In this document: piece by piece, positions 8,478 to 16,504 of the stretch
Numbering within the stretch: position 1 is the first letter of the stretch
Layout of the letters: the number at the start of each line of letters is the position of its first letter
Assembly (NCBI GenBank): GCA_017556805.1
Contig: JAFYMC010000013.1
Coordinates: 1 to 64,000 of the forward strand
Direction of reading: 5' to 3'
Origin: Lachnospiraceae bacterium
GTDB lineage: Bacteria > Bacillota > Clostridia > Lachnospirales > Lachnospiraceae
DNA length: 64,000 nt
Program-made: the position numbers and the translations under genes
The notes under the pieces: generated by a model
Databases searched by the model: none
The model's input: the letters and a program-made list of their open reading frames with translations, nothing else
What the model was told of the DNA's origin: nothing

Positions 8478-9413
8478 TTAGACTTCCGGAAATACCGAGG
8501 TATCATCGCTTACAATTTTGCTGCAGTCATTGTTTGATACCTGACCGTACCTGTTACCGTTACAGTCACACTCACAGGTCCCGCAGCCTCCGTCCGTTCC
8601 TTGCAGTTCCCCAAGGTCTAACGGTTTAATGGCCAGATTCAACAAATCTCCTGCCACAAAGCGCATGCAATCGGTATTATCCGCCGCTAAGATGCTGCCC
8701 TTCGGCACATCGATTTTTCCGGCACTTTCCACGCGATAACCCGCAAAATACAGACTCTGCAATACCAGTGTCAGACCCACGGTTGCCGTACTGTCTTCAA
8801 TATCAAAATCCAACAACTTTGCCAAGCCGTACAGGTTCAACCCCTGCCGGATAAAGTTGCTGTCCTGGCTAAACCCGATAAAATTGATCACCGGTGTCGG
8901 CGTAGCTGCTATCGTATCGTAAGAGAATCCGTACGGTGCAAAAATTTCCAATTCCACGGACGTCGGATTTGTATCCTCATCATAGGTCGGTGCCGTGGTA
9001 GACGCCGGCAAATATACCGCCGTCGGGAAAATCGTTGCCACCAGACGACCTGCCGCATCATACAACTCTACCGCAAACTGCACCGTAATCCCGGACAAGG
9101 TTACCACGTAGCAATTCGGTCTGCCCGCCAATGACTCAATCTGTACCCCTTCCGGCCCATAGGTGTAGTCGGCATCAATTACCTTTACCGATGCACTCGT
9201 TACCGTCGGATAGGTTGCGGCGATGTCCACACCCAAATCAAAGGTGGTACAAAGGTTAATACCGATTTCATCATAAATCAAAGGAGCCATAATACTTAAT
9301 ACCGACGGGTCGCCGCATACCGGATTCGCACAGATATCCGTACAACCGGAGTATAACTTCTGTACCGCGTTGCTGACGATTCTCGAACGGTTCGAACATT
9401 TACATTTTGCCAT
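8478..9413 (-). CDS. Cysteine-rich protein of unknown function
   Basis: A 311-residue protein without signal peptide or membrane segments. It starts with CKCSNRS, has a CTDICANPVCGD cluster (about residues 24-36), a central region rich in Val, Thr and Ala that looks like beta-sandwich sequence, and a Cys-rich tail CGTCECDCNG. The clustered cysteines at both ends suggest disulfide cross-linking or metal binding; such composition is seen in spore coat and exosporium proteins, but I do not recognise the family. The start at 9413 is chosen because AAAAGGA lies 8 bases before it; an ATG at 9422 sits too close to that site. It diverges from the gene at 9499, sharing an 85-bp spacer. Confidence 0.7.
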   Translation of the reverse strand: MAKCKCSNRSRIVSNAVQKLYSGCTDICANPVCGDPSVLSIMAPLIYDEIGINLCTTFDLGVDIAATYPTVTSASVKVIDADYTYGPEGVQIESLAGRPNCYVVTLSGITVQFAVELYDAAGRLVATIFPTAVYLPASTTAPTYDEDTNPTSVELEIFAPYGFSYDTIAATPTPVINFIGFSQDSNFIRQGLNLYGLAKLLDFDIEDSTATVGLTLVLQSLYFAGYRVESAGKIDVPKGSILAADNTDCMRFVAGDLLNLAIKPLDLGELQGTDGGCGTCECDCNGNRYGQVSNNDCSKIVSDDTSVFPEV

Positions 9414-9498
9414 ACTGCACATCCTTTTCTTTTTTCTATATCATACGTTCTAATTCCCGGTTTGTGACCATAGCAATAATAAAAAAGCGGTGAATGTC

Positions 9499-10338
9499 AT
9501 GGAACTGTTTCCCTTCATCGAATCCGGCGTCCCTGTGCTTGTGTCCGCTTCCGAAAACGGTCTTTTTTTACATCCGGTTCACAACGAACGCTTCGGATAT
9601 CCGTTTCTTTTGTGTTCCGGTTACAAAAACGGGTTTTCCGGATGCATTTACAATGATTCTTTGCACTACACCTACATCAATAAAGAAAACTCTCTTTTAC
9701 TTCGTCGTCTGCACGAATCTACCACGCTATTCCGTCTGGACGGCACCGACACCGTCACCTATCAGGCACCGCAACCGGTCGTCTTTCAAGGCTCTCTCCT
9801 TTTGTTCTATTCCGAGAAAAACAAGGATGCCTACCGCTTAAAGCTTCACCTTCCTTTTTCCGAGCACGAGCCGCAGCTTCCGGAACCGCTCGGGCAAGCC
9901 TACTCCGCGCCACCCCTTCTTTCCCTTCAGGCAATCGGACACTATTTATATCTTTTCCTTACTACCGATAACACCGTTTCCGCCTATCGTTACTCCTCTG
10001 CCGGCTTTGAAACTCTTTCTTCCGAAGAAGAGCTTCTTTCCCGCTTACACATTCCGTGGGAAGCCGAGAAGACACAGCTGGAACAGGCATTGCTGCGAGT
10101 GGTACATCTCTCCGAACAACAGCAGAACCTGTTGACCGCAAAGGAACAGAACTTACAGGCAGTCGAAGCATCTCTGAAAGAATGTGAACAAAGCAGAGAA
10201 CAGGCCCTGCAAAAGCTGAAACAAACCGCCCTTCTTTTGGAGCGTGCAAAAAAACAATACAACGAGCTGATGCAGGTAGCGGAGCAATACCGGCAGGAAG
10301 CCGCAAAATGGTACGGAAAATTCACCGACAGAGTGTGA
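9499..10338 (+). CDS. Conserved-looking protein with C-terminal coiled coil
   Basis: A 279-residue protein, no signal peptide or membrane segment. Residues 1-185 look like repeated beta strands (many FLH, LLFYSEK, YLYLFLTT type segments), perhaps a small propeller; residues about 190-275 are a long heptad-rich coiled coil (EQALLRVVHLSEQQQNL, LKECEQSREQALQKLKQ). GTG at 9490 or ATG at 9499 could start it; GCGGTGA lies five bases before 9499, so that start is favoured. It is divergent from the Cys-rich protein gene and ends before a terminator. I do not recognise it. The pairing with a Cys-rich protein hints at a shared structural role, but this is only a guess. Confidence 0.65.
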   Translation: MELFPFIESGVPVLVSASENGLFLHPVHNERFGYPFLLCSGYKNGFSGCIYNDSLHYTYINKENSLLLRRLHESTTLFRLDGTDTVTYQAPQPVVFQGSLLLFYSEKNKDAYRLKLHLPFSEHEPQLPEPLGQAYSAPPLLSLQAIGHYLYLFLTTDNTVSAYRYSSAGFETLSSEEELLSRLHIPWEAEKTQLEQALLRVVHLSEQQQNLLTAKEQNLQAVEASLKECEQSREQALQKLKQTALLLERAKKQYNELMQVAEQYRQEAAKWYGKFTDRV

Positions 10339-10367
10339 TTTCCCTTCCCCTGTTACAAATAAAAACA

Positions 10368-10410
10368 AAAAGGACTTCCCATCCCGTGCTTACACGATGA
10401 GAAGTCCTTT
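10368..10410. terminator. Bidirectional terminator between convergent genes
   Basis: A stem AAAGGACTTC / GAAGTCCTTT continued by CATC.CGTG / CACG.ATG pairs. On the minus strand it is followed by CTTTTTGTTTTTATT; on the plus strand by CCTTTG. It separates the convergent genes ending at 10338 and 10463. Confidence 0.8.
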
Positions 10411-10462
10411 GCCATATGCCATTTATAAATCACCATTCAAACAAAAGAAGCTGTCCGTTTTC

Positions 10463-11422
10463 CTAACTCAGATACACCAGCACCTGCGTCACCGGAATTC
10501 TTCCCAAGCGTTCCTTCGCTGCCGCTTCCATCGCCCGGATAATCTCCTCCGCTGCCAGATCACGCTCGTTCTCCCCATACCTATCCTTCATAGATTCCAG
10601 ACATTCCAAAAGGTCACCGGCAAGCCGGTGCCCCATCTCACTGCCCAACACGCGCTTCGCCCGAAAACGCACCTCTACGTAAACCAAACTGATTCCGCCG
10701 TATCCCCTATAGTACAGCACTCCCGGTGTCAAACGCACAAAACAATCCGTGGCAACATCAAACCATGCCATCCATTCGTCCCCTGCCGCCTTTTTCTCCT
10801 CCTCCGACAGCTCACCGAATCGTTCAATCGGGTAAAGAATTTCCACGTCCTTTCCCTTCATTGCCGGCATCCGCTCACATACCGTTTCTTCCTTTTCTAT
10901 CGGTCCCATACAACAGTGCTTTCCCCAGACATAAAACGGGTATACGCTTCCTTGCGCAAGATACTCCATGGGATTTTCCGTATACTCCGGCGAACGCCAT
11001 GTACAGGTTCCGTTTTTTCCTTCATAGGACACCTCAAAATAATACCGTTTTTCCTTATAGCCGTAAAAATAACGCTTATTTCTATAGCCCGGCTTCTCGA
11101 TTCTGCATTTCGTCTCCTGTCCGAACCGTAGGATAAGGCTTTGCATTATGCAGGCCGAAAGACCCCGTATCCCGAAAAACACCGTCAGCAAAAACAGCGG
11201 CACTCCTCCCAACGCCCCTACAAACAAACCCTCTTTGCTGTTTTCGCTTGTTCCGGCAAAATATTCCGTTATGCCGTCCGCATCTGCAAGATATATCAAC
11301 TGGCTGAGTCCAACCCACACCACACAAAAAATCAGACATAGTACCGCAATGGCAATATCTCCCTCCCGTGCGGTTCTAAGCCGCTTTGTTTTCTGTTCCC
11401 AGGTTACCGATTTCTTTCCCAT
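10463..11422 (-). CDS. Membrane protein of unknown function
   Basis: A 319-residue protein with two membrane segments near the N-terminus (about residues 22-45 and 68-92, separated by a short outside loop) and a soluble remainder. The middle part (KRYYFEVSYEGKNGTCTWRSPEYTENP) looks like the beta-rich domain of DUF3592-type membrane proteins. The tail from about residue 230 is helical and charged (MGHRLAGDLLECLESM, IIRAMEAAAKERLG). The ATG follows GAAGGAGGGAGAAG. It stands alone, divergent from the gene at 11586. No catalytic motif is visible and the function is unknown. Confidence 0.65.
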   Translation of the reverse strand: MGKKSVTWEQKTKRLRTAREGDIAIAVLCLIFCVVWVGLSQLIYLADADGITEYFAGTSENSKEGLFVGALGGVPLFLLTVFFGIRGLSACIMQSLILRFGQETKCRIEKPGYRNKRYFYGYKEKRYYFEVSYEGKNGTCTWRSPEYTENPMEYLAQGSVYPFYVWGKHCCMGPIEKEETVCERMPAMKGKDVEILYPIERFGELSEEEKKAAGDEWMAWFDVATDCFVRLTPGVLYYRGYGGISLVYVEVRFRAKRVLGSEMGHRLAGDLLECLESMKDRYGENERDLAAEEIIRAMEAAAKERLGRIPVTQVLVYLS

Positions 11423-11585
11423 CTTCTCCCTCCTTCTCTTCTACGATAAAGGAATTCTTACGGTTTTGTCAATAGGTCCTCCTACTTACATAAGTCTTGA
11501 TTTTTTTGTTTCACTGTGCTACTTTGATAGTAGATATTTGATGTGAATCTTTCTTTTGTAACAAACATAAACGGAGGTATACACC

Positions 11586-12053
11586 ATGGGACTTTTCCAA
11601 AAACTTTTTGGCAAGAAAACTTCAGATTCTGCTCCTGAACCACAAACAACACCGACATTAGAACAAGATATCCTGTCTGCCGCAGAATGGGTAGTCACAG
11701 CACTGAACACCTCCGGCTACAAAGCCGACTATACGTTAGAAAGCATGAAGGAAGTTGACCGTTTTTTTGACGAACAAAGCGGCCCCGACGGAATCCTCTC
11801 CCGCAACCGCGGGCAAATCCTCTTTGCTCTCGGTTCCTATGTCGGGCAAACCGCAATTAAACTTCACGGAGGCAACTGGATTACCGATGATTCTTCCCCG
11901 GAAGGCGAAATTAACGCCTCTGTCAAGCTTTCCGACGGAACCCTCATTTGGCCGATTATTCGTTGCATGAAACGGTATCAGGCAGGCAACGAGGAAAGCC
12001 TGTTTGCCTATCTGTATGCGCTTTCTGCAGATATACCGACTTTAAAATTATAG
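11586..12053 (+). CDS. Small soluble protein, DUF3806-like
   Basis: A 155-residue protein beginning MGLFQKLFGKK, an amphipathic basic start. The body has RNRGQILFALGSYVGQTAIKLHGGNWI, then a predicted strand region and TLIWPIIRCMKRYQ. This order of a 'GxYxGxxxxxxxGxxW' stretch followed by 'WPxxxxxKR' resembles DUF3806 and related immunity or housekeeping families, though I cannot confirm membership. A strong GGAGGT site precedes the ATG. Its stop overlaps the -35 region of the thrS promoter (12055), so the two transcription units abut directly. Confidence 0.65.
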   Translation: MGLFQKLFGKKTSDSAPEPQTTPTLEQDILSAAEWVVTALNTSGYKADYTLESMKEVDRFFDEQSGPDGILSRNRGQILFALGSYVGQTAIKLHGGNWITDDSSPEGEINASVKLSDGTLIWPIIRCMKRYQAGNEESLFAYLYALSADIPTLKL

Positions 12054-12054
12054 C

Positions 12055-12083
12055 TTGACACGCCAAAATTACCGTGCTATAAT
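12055..12083 (+). promoter_or_regulatory. Consensus promoter of the thrS transcription unit
   Basis: TTGACA (12055-12060) and TATAAT (12078-12083) separated by 17 bases: a perfect vegetative promoter. The transcript would begin near 12090 and run through the T-box leader. Confidence 0.9.
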
Positions 12084-12089
12084 GAGCCC

Positions 12090-12350
12090 AATTAACATAG
12101 GAAAAGCGTTAACGGAAAAGAGTAACGCGGACACCGCATCCAGAGAGAGCATCATTTGGTGGAAGATGCTTATGTAGACCCCGCGCGAAAACCATTCTAG
12201 AGCTGCAACGCCGAAAGGAGAGTAAGTGTTGCCGTACACCTGCGTTAAAGGTTAGGATTTGTTGGAATCCGAAGTGAAACATTAAGGTGGAACCGTGCAT
12301 ACAAGCACCCTTAGAGACGCATAAACTGTGTCCCTAAAGGTGCTTTTCTT
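12090..12350 (+). promoter_or_regulatory. T-box riboswitch leader (threonine)
   Basis: This leader senses uncharged tRNA-Thr and allows transcription into thrS only when charging is low. It contains the T-box AAGGTGGAACCGTGC (12284-12298) and an intrinsic terminator AAGCACC.TTAG...CTAAAGGTGCTTTTCTT (12303-12350); the GGTG of the T-box can pair with CACC of the terminator 5' arm to form the antiterminator. The candidate specifier codon is ACC (Thr) at 12191-12193, followed by a purine as is usual. The UGGA of the T-box fits the U discriminator base expected for tRNA-Thr in Firmicutes. Confidence 0.9.
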
Positions 12351-12383
12351 ATGTTAATCGAACCTATTCACTTATTTTTAAGA

Positions 12384-12692
12384 ATAACCACCGGCACCCG
12401 AACCGCGGGACGGCTCGGGCGTGGCGAATTCTTATCAGCAAGTCTTATTTGAGATAGTAAGACTTTCGTCAAAGAAACATAGCTTTTGTGCTTTTCCCGA
12501 AGGGTCGCGTACTTAGCGCAGTCGAAATCACCTCCTAGCGGTTCTAAGTCTCGAGGTCGCTCCCGAGAGACGTTTAGAACCGATTGGAGGAAGTTTGACG
12601 GAGCGTTGCGATTTGCACAAAACTATGTATTCTTTGACAAAAGTCGTTTTTCCATAATCCTGCTGATAAGAATGGGCGTCCCGCGTGGTTAT
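12384..12692 (+). repeat. Structured repeat element, copy 1 (thrS leader)
   Basis: A non-coding element related to that at 22843-23108. It has a 5' tag GGCTCGGGCGTGGCGAA (12412-12428), nested inverted arms, and a conserved core (12490-12614). Arms: ATAACCAC 12384-12391 with 12685-12692; CGCGGGACG 12404-12412 with 12677-12685; ATTCTTATCAGCA 12428-12440 with 12661-12673; a 31-base imperfect arm 12461-12491 with 12615-12645. Core: CTTTTCCCGAAGGGTCGCG, TTAGCGCAGTCGAAATCA, an internal hairpin (12531-12590), and GACGGAGCGTTGCGA. It lies between the T-box terminator and the thrS start, so it would be part of the thrS mRNA. Strand given is that of thrS; the true active strand is not known. Confidence 0.75.
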
Positions 12693-12711
12693 CCCAGAAA
12701 GGAAGATGCAT

Positions 12712-14475
12712 ATGAAAATCTACGACAAACACGGTAACATCAACGAAGCAAATTTTGACAGCGAGCTTGGGGCAAATGCCCTGCGCCACACGGCAGCCCA
12801 CATCTTGGCCCAGGCGGTAAAGCGCCTGTATCCGGAAACCAAATGCGCCATCGGTCCGGCCATCGCCGACGGATTCTACTACGATTTCGAATTCGACTTT
12901 GAGTTTTCCGACCGGCATTTTGAGGAAATCGAGGCCGAAATGAAGAGAATCGCAAAAGAAAATTTACAGTTACGGCATTTTGTTTTATCCCGGGAAGAAG
13001 CGCTGAAACTTATGGAGGAGAAAAACGAACCGTACAAAATCGAACTGATTAACGACCTGCCGGAGGATGCGGTACTGCAGTTTTACCAGCAGGGTGACTA
13101 CGTAGAACTTTGTGCCGGACCTCATGTCTGCTATACCAGCGCAGTCAAGGCAGTAAAGCTTCTGTCCGTTGCCGGTGCCTACTGGCGGGGCGACGAAAAG
13201 AATAAGATGCTGACGCGTATCTACGGCACGGCATTCCCTTCCAAAGACCTCCTGGATGCCTATCTTTTCCGTATGGAAGAAGCCAGAAAACGAGACCATA
13301 GAAAACTGGGCAAAGAATTGGGATTATTTGCTCTCATGGAGGAGGGGCCGGGACTTCCGTTCTTTTTACCGAAGGGTATGATTTTAAAGAATCTTTTGAT
13401 TGACTACTGGAGAAAAATACATCGTCGCGAGAACTATCTGGAAATCTCCACGCCGATCATGCTCCACCGTTCCCTCTGGGAAACGTCGGGACACTGGGAG
13501 CACTACCGGGAAAACATGTACACGACGGTGGTGGACGAAAAGGACTTTGCCATCAAACCGATGAACTGTCCGGGCGGCATGCTGGTGTATAAAATGGAGC
13601 CGCGCTCCTACCGTGATTTACCGATGCGAATGGGGGAGCTTGGCATCATTCACCGTAACGAGAAATCCGGTACGCTCCACGGTCTTATGCGCGTACGCTG
13701 CGCTACGCAGGATGACGCCCACATTTTCATGACGCCGGACCAGATTTCCGATGAAATCAAGGGCGTGGCCCGACTCATTGACGAGTTCTACACGCAGTTC
13801 GGCTTCTCCTACCACGTAGAGTTGTCTACGCGTCCGGAGAACTCCATCGGTAGCGACGAGGACTGGGAACTGGCAACGGAGGGCCTCAAAAACGCACTGG
13901 ACGATTTGAAGCTTCCATACGTAATCAATGAAGGGGACGGCGCCTTTTACGGCCCGAAGATTGATTTCCACTTAGAGGATTCCATCGGCAGAACGTGGCA
14001 GTGCGGCACGATTCAATTGGACTTCCAGCTTCCGCAACGTTTCGAAGCGGAATATATCGGCGCCGACGGCGAAAAGCACCGCCCGATTATGATTCACCGG
14101 GTAGTCTTCGGTTCCCTGGAACGTTTTATGGGCGTTTTGATTGAGCACTTTGCCGGAAAATTTCCATTATGGTTATCCCCGGTACAAGTAAAGCTTTTGC
14201 CGATTTCGGATAAATTCATTGACTACGCAAAAGGCATAGAATCCTCCCTAAAGCTGGAGGGACTGCGCTGCGAAATCGATGCCCGTGCCGAGAAAATCGG
14301 CTATAAAATCCGCGAGGCCAGAGAAGACCGGGTACCGTACATCCTTGTGGTAGGTGAGAAAGAAGCCGAAAACGGTAGTGTCGCCGTCCGCAAGAGAGAT
14401 GAGGGGGATTTGGGAAGCATGGAACTTGCGAAGTTTATAGAACTTTTAAAAGAAGACGGAATTTCAATTCCGTAA
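12712..14475 (+). CDS. thrS: Threonyl-tRNA synthetase
   Basis: A 587-residue class II synthetase that charges tRNA-Thr. The editing domain has HTAAH (26-30) and CAGPH, the zinc-like HxxxH/CxxxH site that clears Ser-tRNA-Thr. The catalytic core follows with motif 2 (RNEKSGTLHGLMRVR), NCPGGM with the zinc Cys, motif 3 (VFGSLERFMGVLIEH), then the C-terminal anticodon-binding domain. The N-terminal TGS domain of about 60 residues found in most bacterial ThrRS is missing, and the protein opens directly with a short lead into the editing domain. ATG at 12712 is chosen because AAAGGAAG lies 8 bases before it. Expression is controlled by the T-box leader. Confidence 0.95.
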   Translation: MKIYDKHGNINEANFDSELGANALRHTAAHILAQAVKRLYPETKCAIGPAIADGFYYDFEFDFEFSDRHFEEIEAEMKRIAKENLQLRHFVLSREEALKLMEEKNEPYKIELINDLPEDAVLQFYQQGDYVELCAGPHVCYTSAVKAVKLLSVAGAYWRGDEKNKMLTRIYGTAFPSKDLLDAYLFRMEEARKRDHRKLGKELGLFALMEEGPGLPFFLPKGMILKNLLIDYWRKIHRRENYLEISTPIMLHRSLWETSGHWEHYRENMYTTVVDEKDFAIKPMNCPGGMLVYKMEPRSYRDLPMRMGELGIIHRNEKSGTLHGLMRVRCATQDDAHIFMTPDQISDEIKGVARLIDEFYTQFGFSYHVELSTRPENSIGSDEDWELATEGLKNALDDLKLPYVINEGDGAFYGPKIDFHLEDSIGRTWQCGTIQLDFQLPQRFEAEYIGADGEKHRPIMIHRVVFGSLERFMGVLIEHFAGKFPLWLSPVQVKLLPISDKFIDYAKGIESSLKLEGLRCEIDARAEKIGYKIREAREDRVPYILVVGEKEAENGSVAVRKRDEGDLGSMELAKFIELLKEDGISIP

Positions 14476-14513
14476 GAAAAAAGTGCAGAAAAAGAAGAAA
14501 CGATGTAACGTAC

Positions 14514-14542
14514 GAGGACTCTCGCGAAATGCGAGAGTCCTC
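14514..14542 (+). terminator. Terminator hairpin after thrS
   Basis: A perfect 12-bp stem GAGGACTCTCGC / GCGAGAGTCCTC with a 5-base loop between the convergent genes ending at 14475 and 14571. The tail ATAAATTAT is AT-rich but has no long T-run. Confidence 0.65.
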
Positions 14543-14570
14543 ATAAATTATATTGTCACCATCTACTACT

Positions 14571-15101
14571 CTACTGTGATTTCCATTCATCCAGTTTTTT
14601 AACAAAGGCATGAAATTCTTCAACCTGTACGATATTTAAAGGCATTGTCTTATCCATTTTCGTATTTACTTCATTCACTTCAAATTTCAAAAACTCTTTT
14701 TGATTTTGGTCGTATAATTTAACATATCTTACCGAACCACCGGCTTTTCCGCTGTCAACCTTACCCAAGCTATTTTTATGAATCACAAAGCTCTTATCGT
14801 AACCAATCACTTTTCCCGCAATATGCAATGGTACTACATACAACTTCTCATCCGTAATGCCCATAGCATAATACCAACTCTTACTTGATTTTCCATAGTG
14901 CTCAGTCCAATAAGCATACACCGGAACATAAGATTCTTCAACAGGAATCACCGCTTTTAATATTTCCAAAACCCTTCGACGTTCCTCACTGTTTTTTCCT
15001 TTATGTTTATCAAACAAATACTTTATCAAAAAATAAAGCAAAAACGCAGCAAGAAACAAACCTAACATCAACATTGGATGCTTGTCCATAAAATCAAACA
15101 T
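14571..15101 (-). CDS. Small membrane-anchored protein of unknown function
   Basis: A 176-residue protein with one N-terminal membrane segment (about residues 10-30, LMLGLFLAAFLLYFLIKYLF) and a soluble part of about 140 residues. The soluble part has alternating strands (LYVVPLHIAGKVIGYDKSFVI, VRYVKLYDQNQKEFLKFEV) and an end helix, similar in layout to PH-like bacterial domains. It follows the gene at 15114 by 12 bases and starts after AGGAGG, so the two are an operon and probably act together. The function is unknown. Confidence 0.65.
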   Translation of the reverse strand: MFDFMDKHPMLMLGLFLAAFLLYFLIKYLFDKHKGKNSEERRRVLEILKAVIPVEESYVPVYAYWTEHYGKSSKSWYYAMGITDEKLYVVPLHIAGKVIGYDKSFVIHKNSLGKVDSGKAGGSVRYVKLYDQNQKEFLKFEVNEVNTKMDKTMPLNIVQVEEFHAFVKKLDEWKSQ

Positions 15102-15113
15102 ACCGGAAACCTC

Positions 15114-15545
15114 CTATTTACCATTCATATAATAATTAATAAATTCTTCATGCGGATTCTTTAAGTATGTAAGATCCATCTCATAAAAAGAAGAAAAGAT
15201 AACTTCTTTCCATCCTGTTTTCTCTTTACCTTTATAACATCGTAGCCTTGTTCCAATAAAATACGTCTTGTAGCGGGCCCATTTTATTTCTGCCGGGTCT
15301 GAGAAAGTAAATTCTTTCTTTTTAAAAGCAATCTTACCCGGTGCAAGTATAAACACTTCATTCAAATGTCGTAATGGACTAAGTATAAATAACAACGCAA
15401 ATGTAACACTTGCGCAAAAAAACACCTTGCCAAAAACCGAATCATCCACACCCGAAGCATAAATGCCGAATAAAAATACAGCTAACACTATGAAACGTAT
15501 GAGTGAAACTACAATAATTTTTCCTTTGTTTGCATGAATTTCCAT
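15114..15545 (-). CDS. Small two-helix membrane protein of unknown function
   Basis: A 143-residue protein with two close membrane segments (about residues 11-30 and 36-57) followed by a soluble end of about 85 residues rich in strands (IFILAPGKIAFKKKEFTFSDP, YKTYFIGTRLRCY). The layout resembles bacterial PH-domain membrane proteins. A GGGAGA site precedes the ATG. It is the first gene of a two-gene unit with 14571-15101, whose soluble part looks similar in plan. I do not recognise the family. Confidence 0.6.
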   Translation of the reverse strand: MEIHANKGKIIVVSLIRFIVLAVFLFGIYASGVDDSVFGKVFFCASVTFALLFILSPLRHLNEVFILAPGKIAFKKKEFTFSDPAEIKWARYKTYFIGTRLRCYKGKEKTGWKEVIFSSFYEMDLTYLKNPHEEFINYYMNGK

Positions 15546-15600
15546 CTTTATATCTCCCGGTTAATACTATTAAGGTTTTGTAATCAGCCCGTATTTTTTA

Positions 15601-16374
15601 TTAATACTTAGAAAACAGCATCAACAATTCTTCCGTCTTATCTTCCATAAAGCTGGATACGGTCATGGTAACCGCATAATCACCCAAGCTGTAGTCGAAC
15701 ACCTGAATTGCGTAATACGGCACGCCGTTCATATCACTTGCCACATAAATCACATCACGCTTTTCCCCGCAAAAGTTCACCGTCTTCTTGTACATCTCCC
15801 GTACATTAATTCCTGCCTGTGCATATGTTGCGATTAACACATCCTTCTGGGCCGTCAGCATTCCGTCTACAAACTCCTCGTTGCTCATACTGCCAAATGC
15901 CAGACGCTCCTGGGTAGTCATCTTCTGATACATGATATTCATGGAAGTCAAGTCTTCCGCATTCTCGGCACTCATATCCGTGATTACCTGGAGATTGCTC
16001 ATCATAGCTTCTGCCTCGGTTCCGGCAAACAACTCTTCTACATTCTGCGGAAGTTCCTGAAGCTCTTCAGCGGTATAAAACTCCCAACCGGAATCCAACG
16101 TACAAGAAATTCCCATGTACTCGTTTACGTAAACACCACCCTGTACTCGGCCGAGAGACGTTGTCTTTCCCGTTTTCTCCGGTGCTTCCGTTGCCTTTGT
16201 CTCTTCTTCCTTTGCTGCTTCCGTCGGGGTTACATCGGTATCGTTCTTTTTCTGCTCATCACTCACTACCGGAGTAATCTTGCCGGAGATATCCTCCGCA
16301 TCCTTGCCTCCGCATGCCGCGAATGCCATAGCCATCGCCAGTACCATAACCAATTCTGTTACTTTTTTTCTCAT
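15601..16374 (-). CDS. Lipoprotein, paralogue of the next one upstream
   Basis: A 257-residue lipoprotein: signal peptide with lipobox FAAC, a Glu/Lys/Thr-rich linker, then a domain of about 170 residues. That domain shares with the upstream protein (16505-17296) the pattern VYVNEYMGISCTL.SGW.FYTAEELQ, a 'SxNIxYxKMTxxE' stretch, and the ending AVTMTVSSF.EDKTEELL.LFSKY. It is anchored outside the membrane; no catalytic motif is seen and the function is unknown. The ATG at 16374 is preceded by AAAGGGAAA and fits the signal peptide; a longer reading adds unrelated residues. It has its own consensus promoter. Confidence 0.75.
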   Translation of the reverse strand: MRKKVTELVMVLAMAMAFAACGGKDAEDISGKITPVVSDEQKKNDTDVTPTEAAKEEETKATEAPEKTGKTTSLGRVQGGVYVNEYMGISCTLDSGWEFYTAEELQELPQNVEELFAGTEAEAMMSNLQVITDMSAENAEDLTSMNIMYQKMTTQERLAFGSMSNEEFVDGMLTAQKDVLIATYAQAGINVREMYKKTVNFCGEKRDVIYVASDMNGVPYYAIQVFDYSLGDYAVTMTVSSFMEDKTEELLMLFSKY

Positions 16375-16442
16375 AATCGTATTTCCCTTTCTTGTTGAAC
16401 AACGTACCGGTTTATTCCGGTCATTCTCTATCAACTATTATT

Positions 16443-16471
16443 ATGATACTATCATTTAGATAATATGTCAA
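16443..16471 (-). promoter_or_regulatory. Promoter of the downstream lipoprotein gene
   Basis: Minus strand TTGACA (16466-16471) and TATCAT (16443-16448), 17 bases apart, about 65 bases before the ATG at 16374. It shows that the second lipoprotein gene can be transcribed apart from the first. Confidence 0.65.
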
Positions 16472-16504
16472 GCCCTATTTTTAATTTTTTTCTATTTCTA
16501 TTTT

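Noticed and set aside
9962-10368. Several minus-strand frames
   Set aside because: All are antisense to the coiled-coil protein gene; their Cys/Ser-rich translations reflect the complement of its codons.
12361-12711. Retron, group II intron or IS-type element as an explanation of the structured repeat
   Set aside because: There is no reverse transcriptase, no intron domain V sequence and no transposase in or near either copy.
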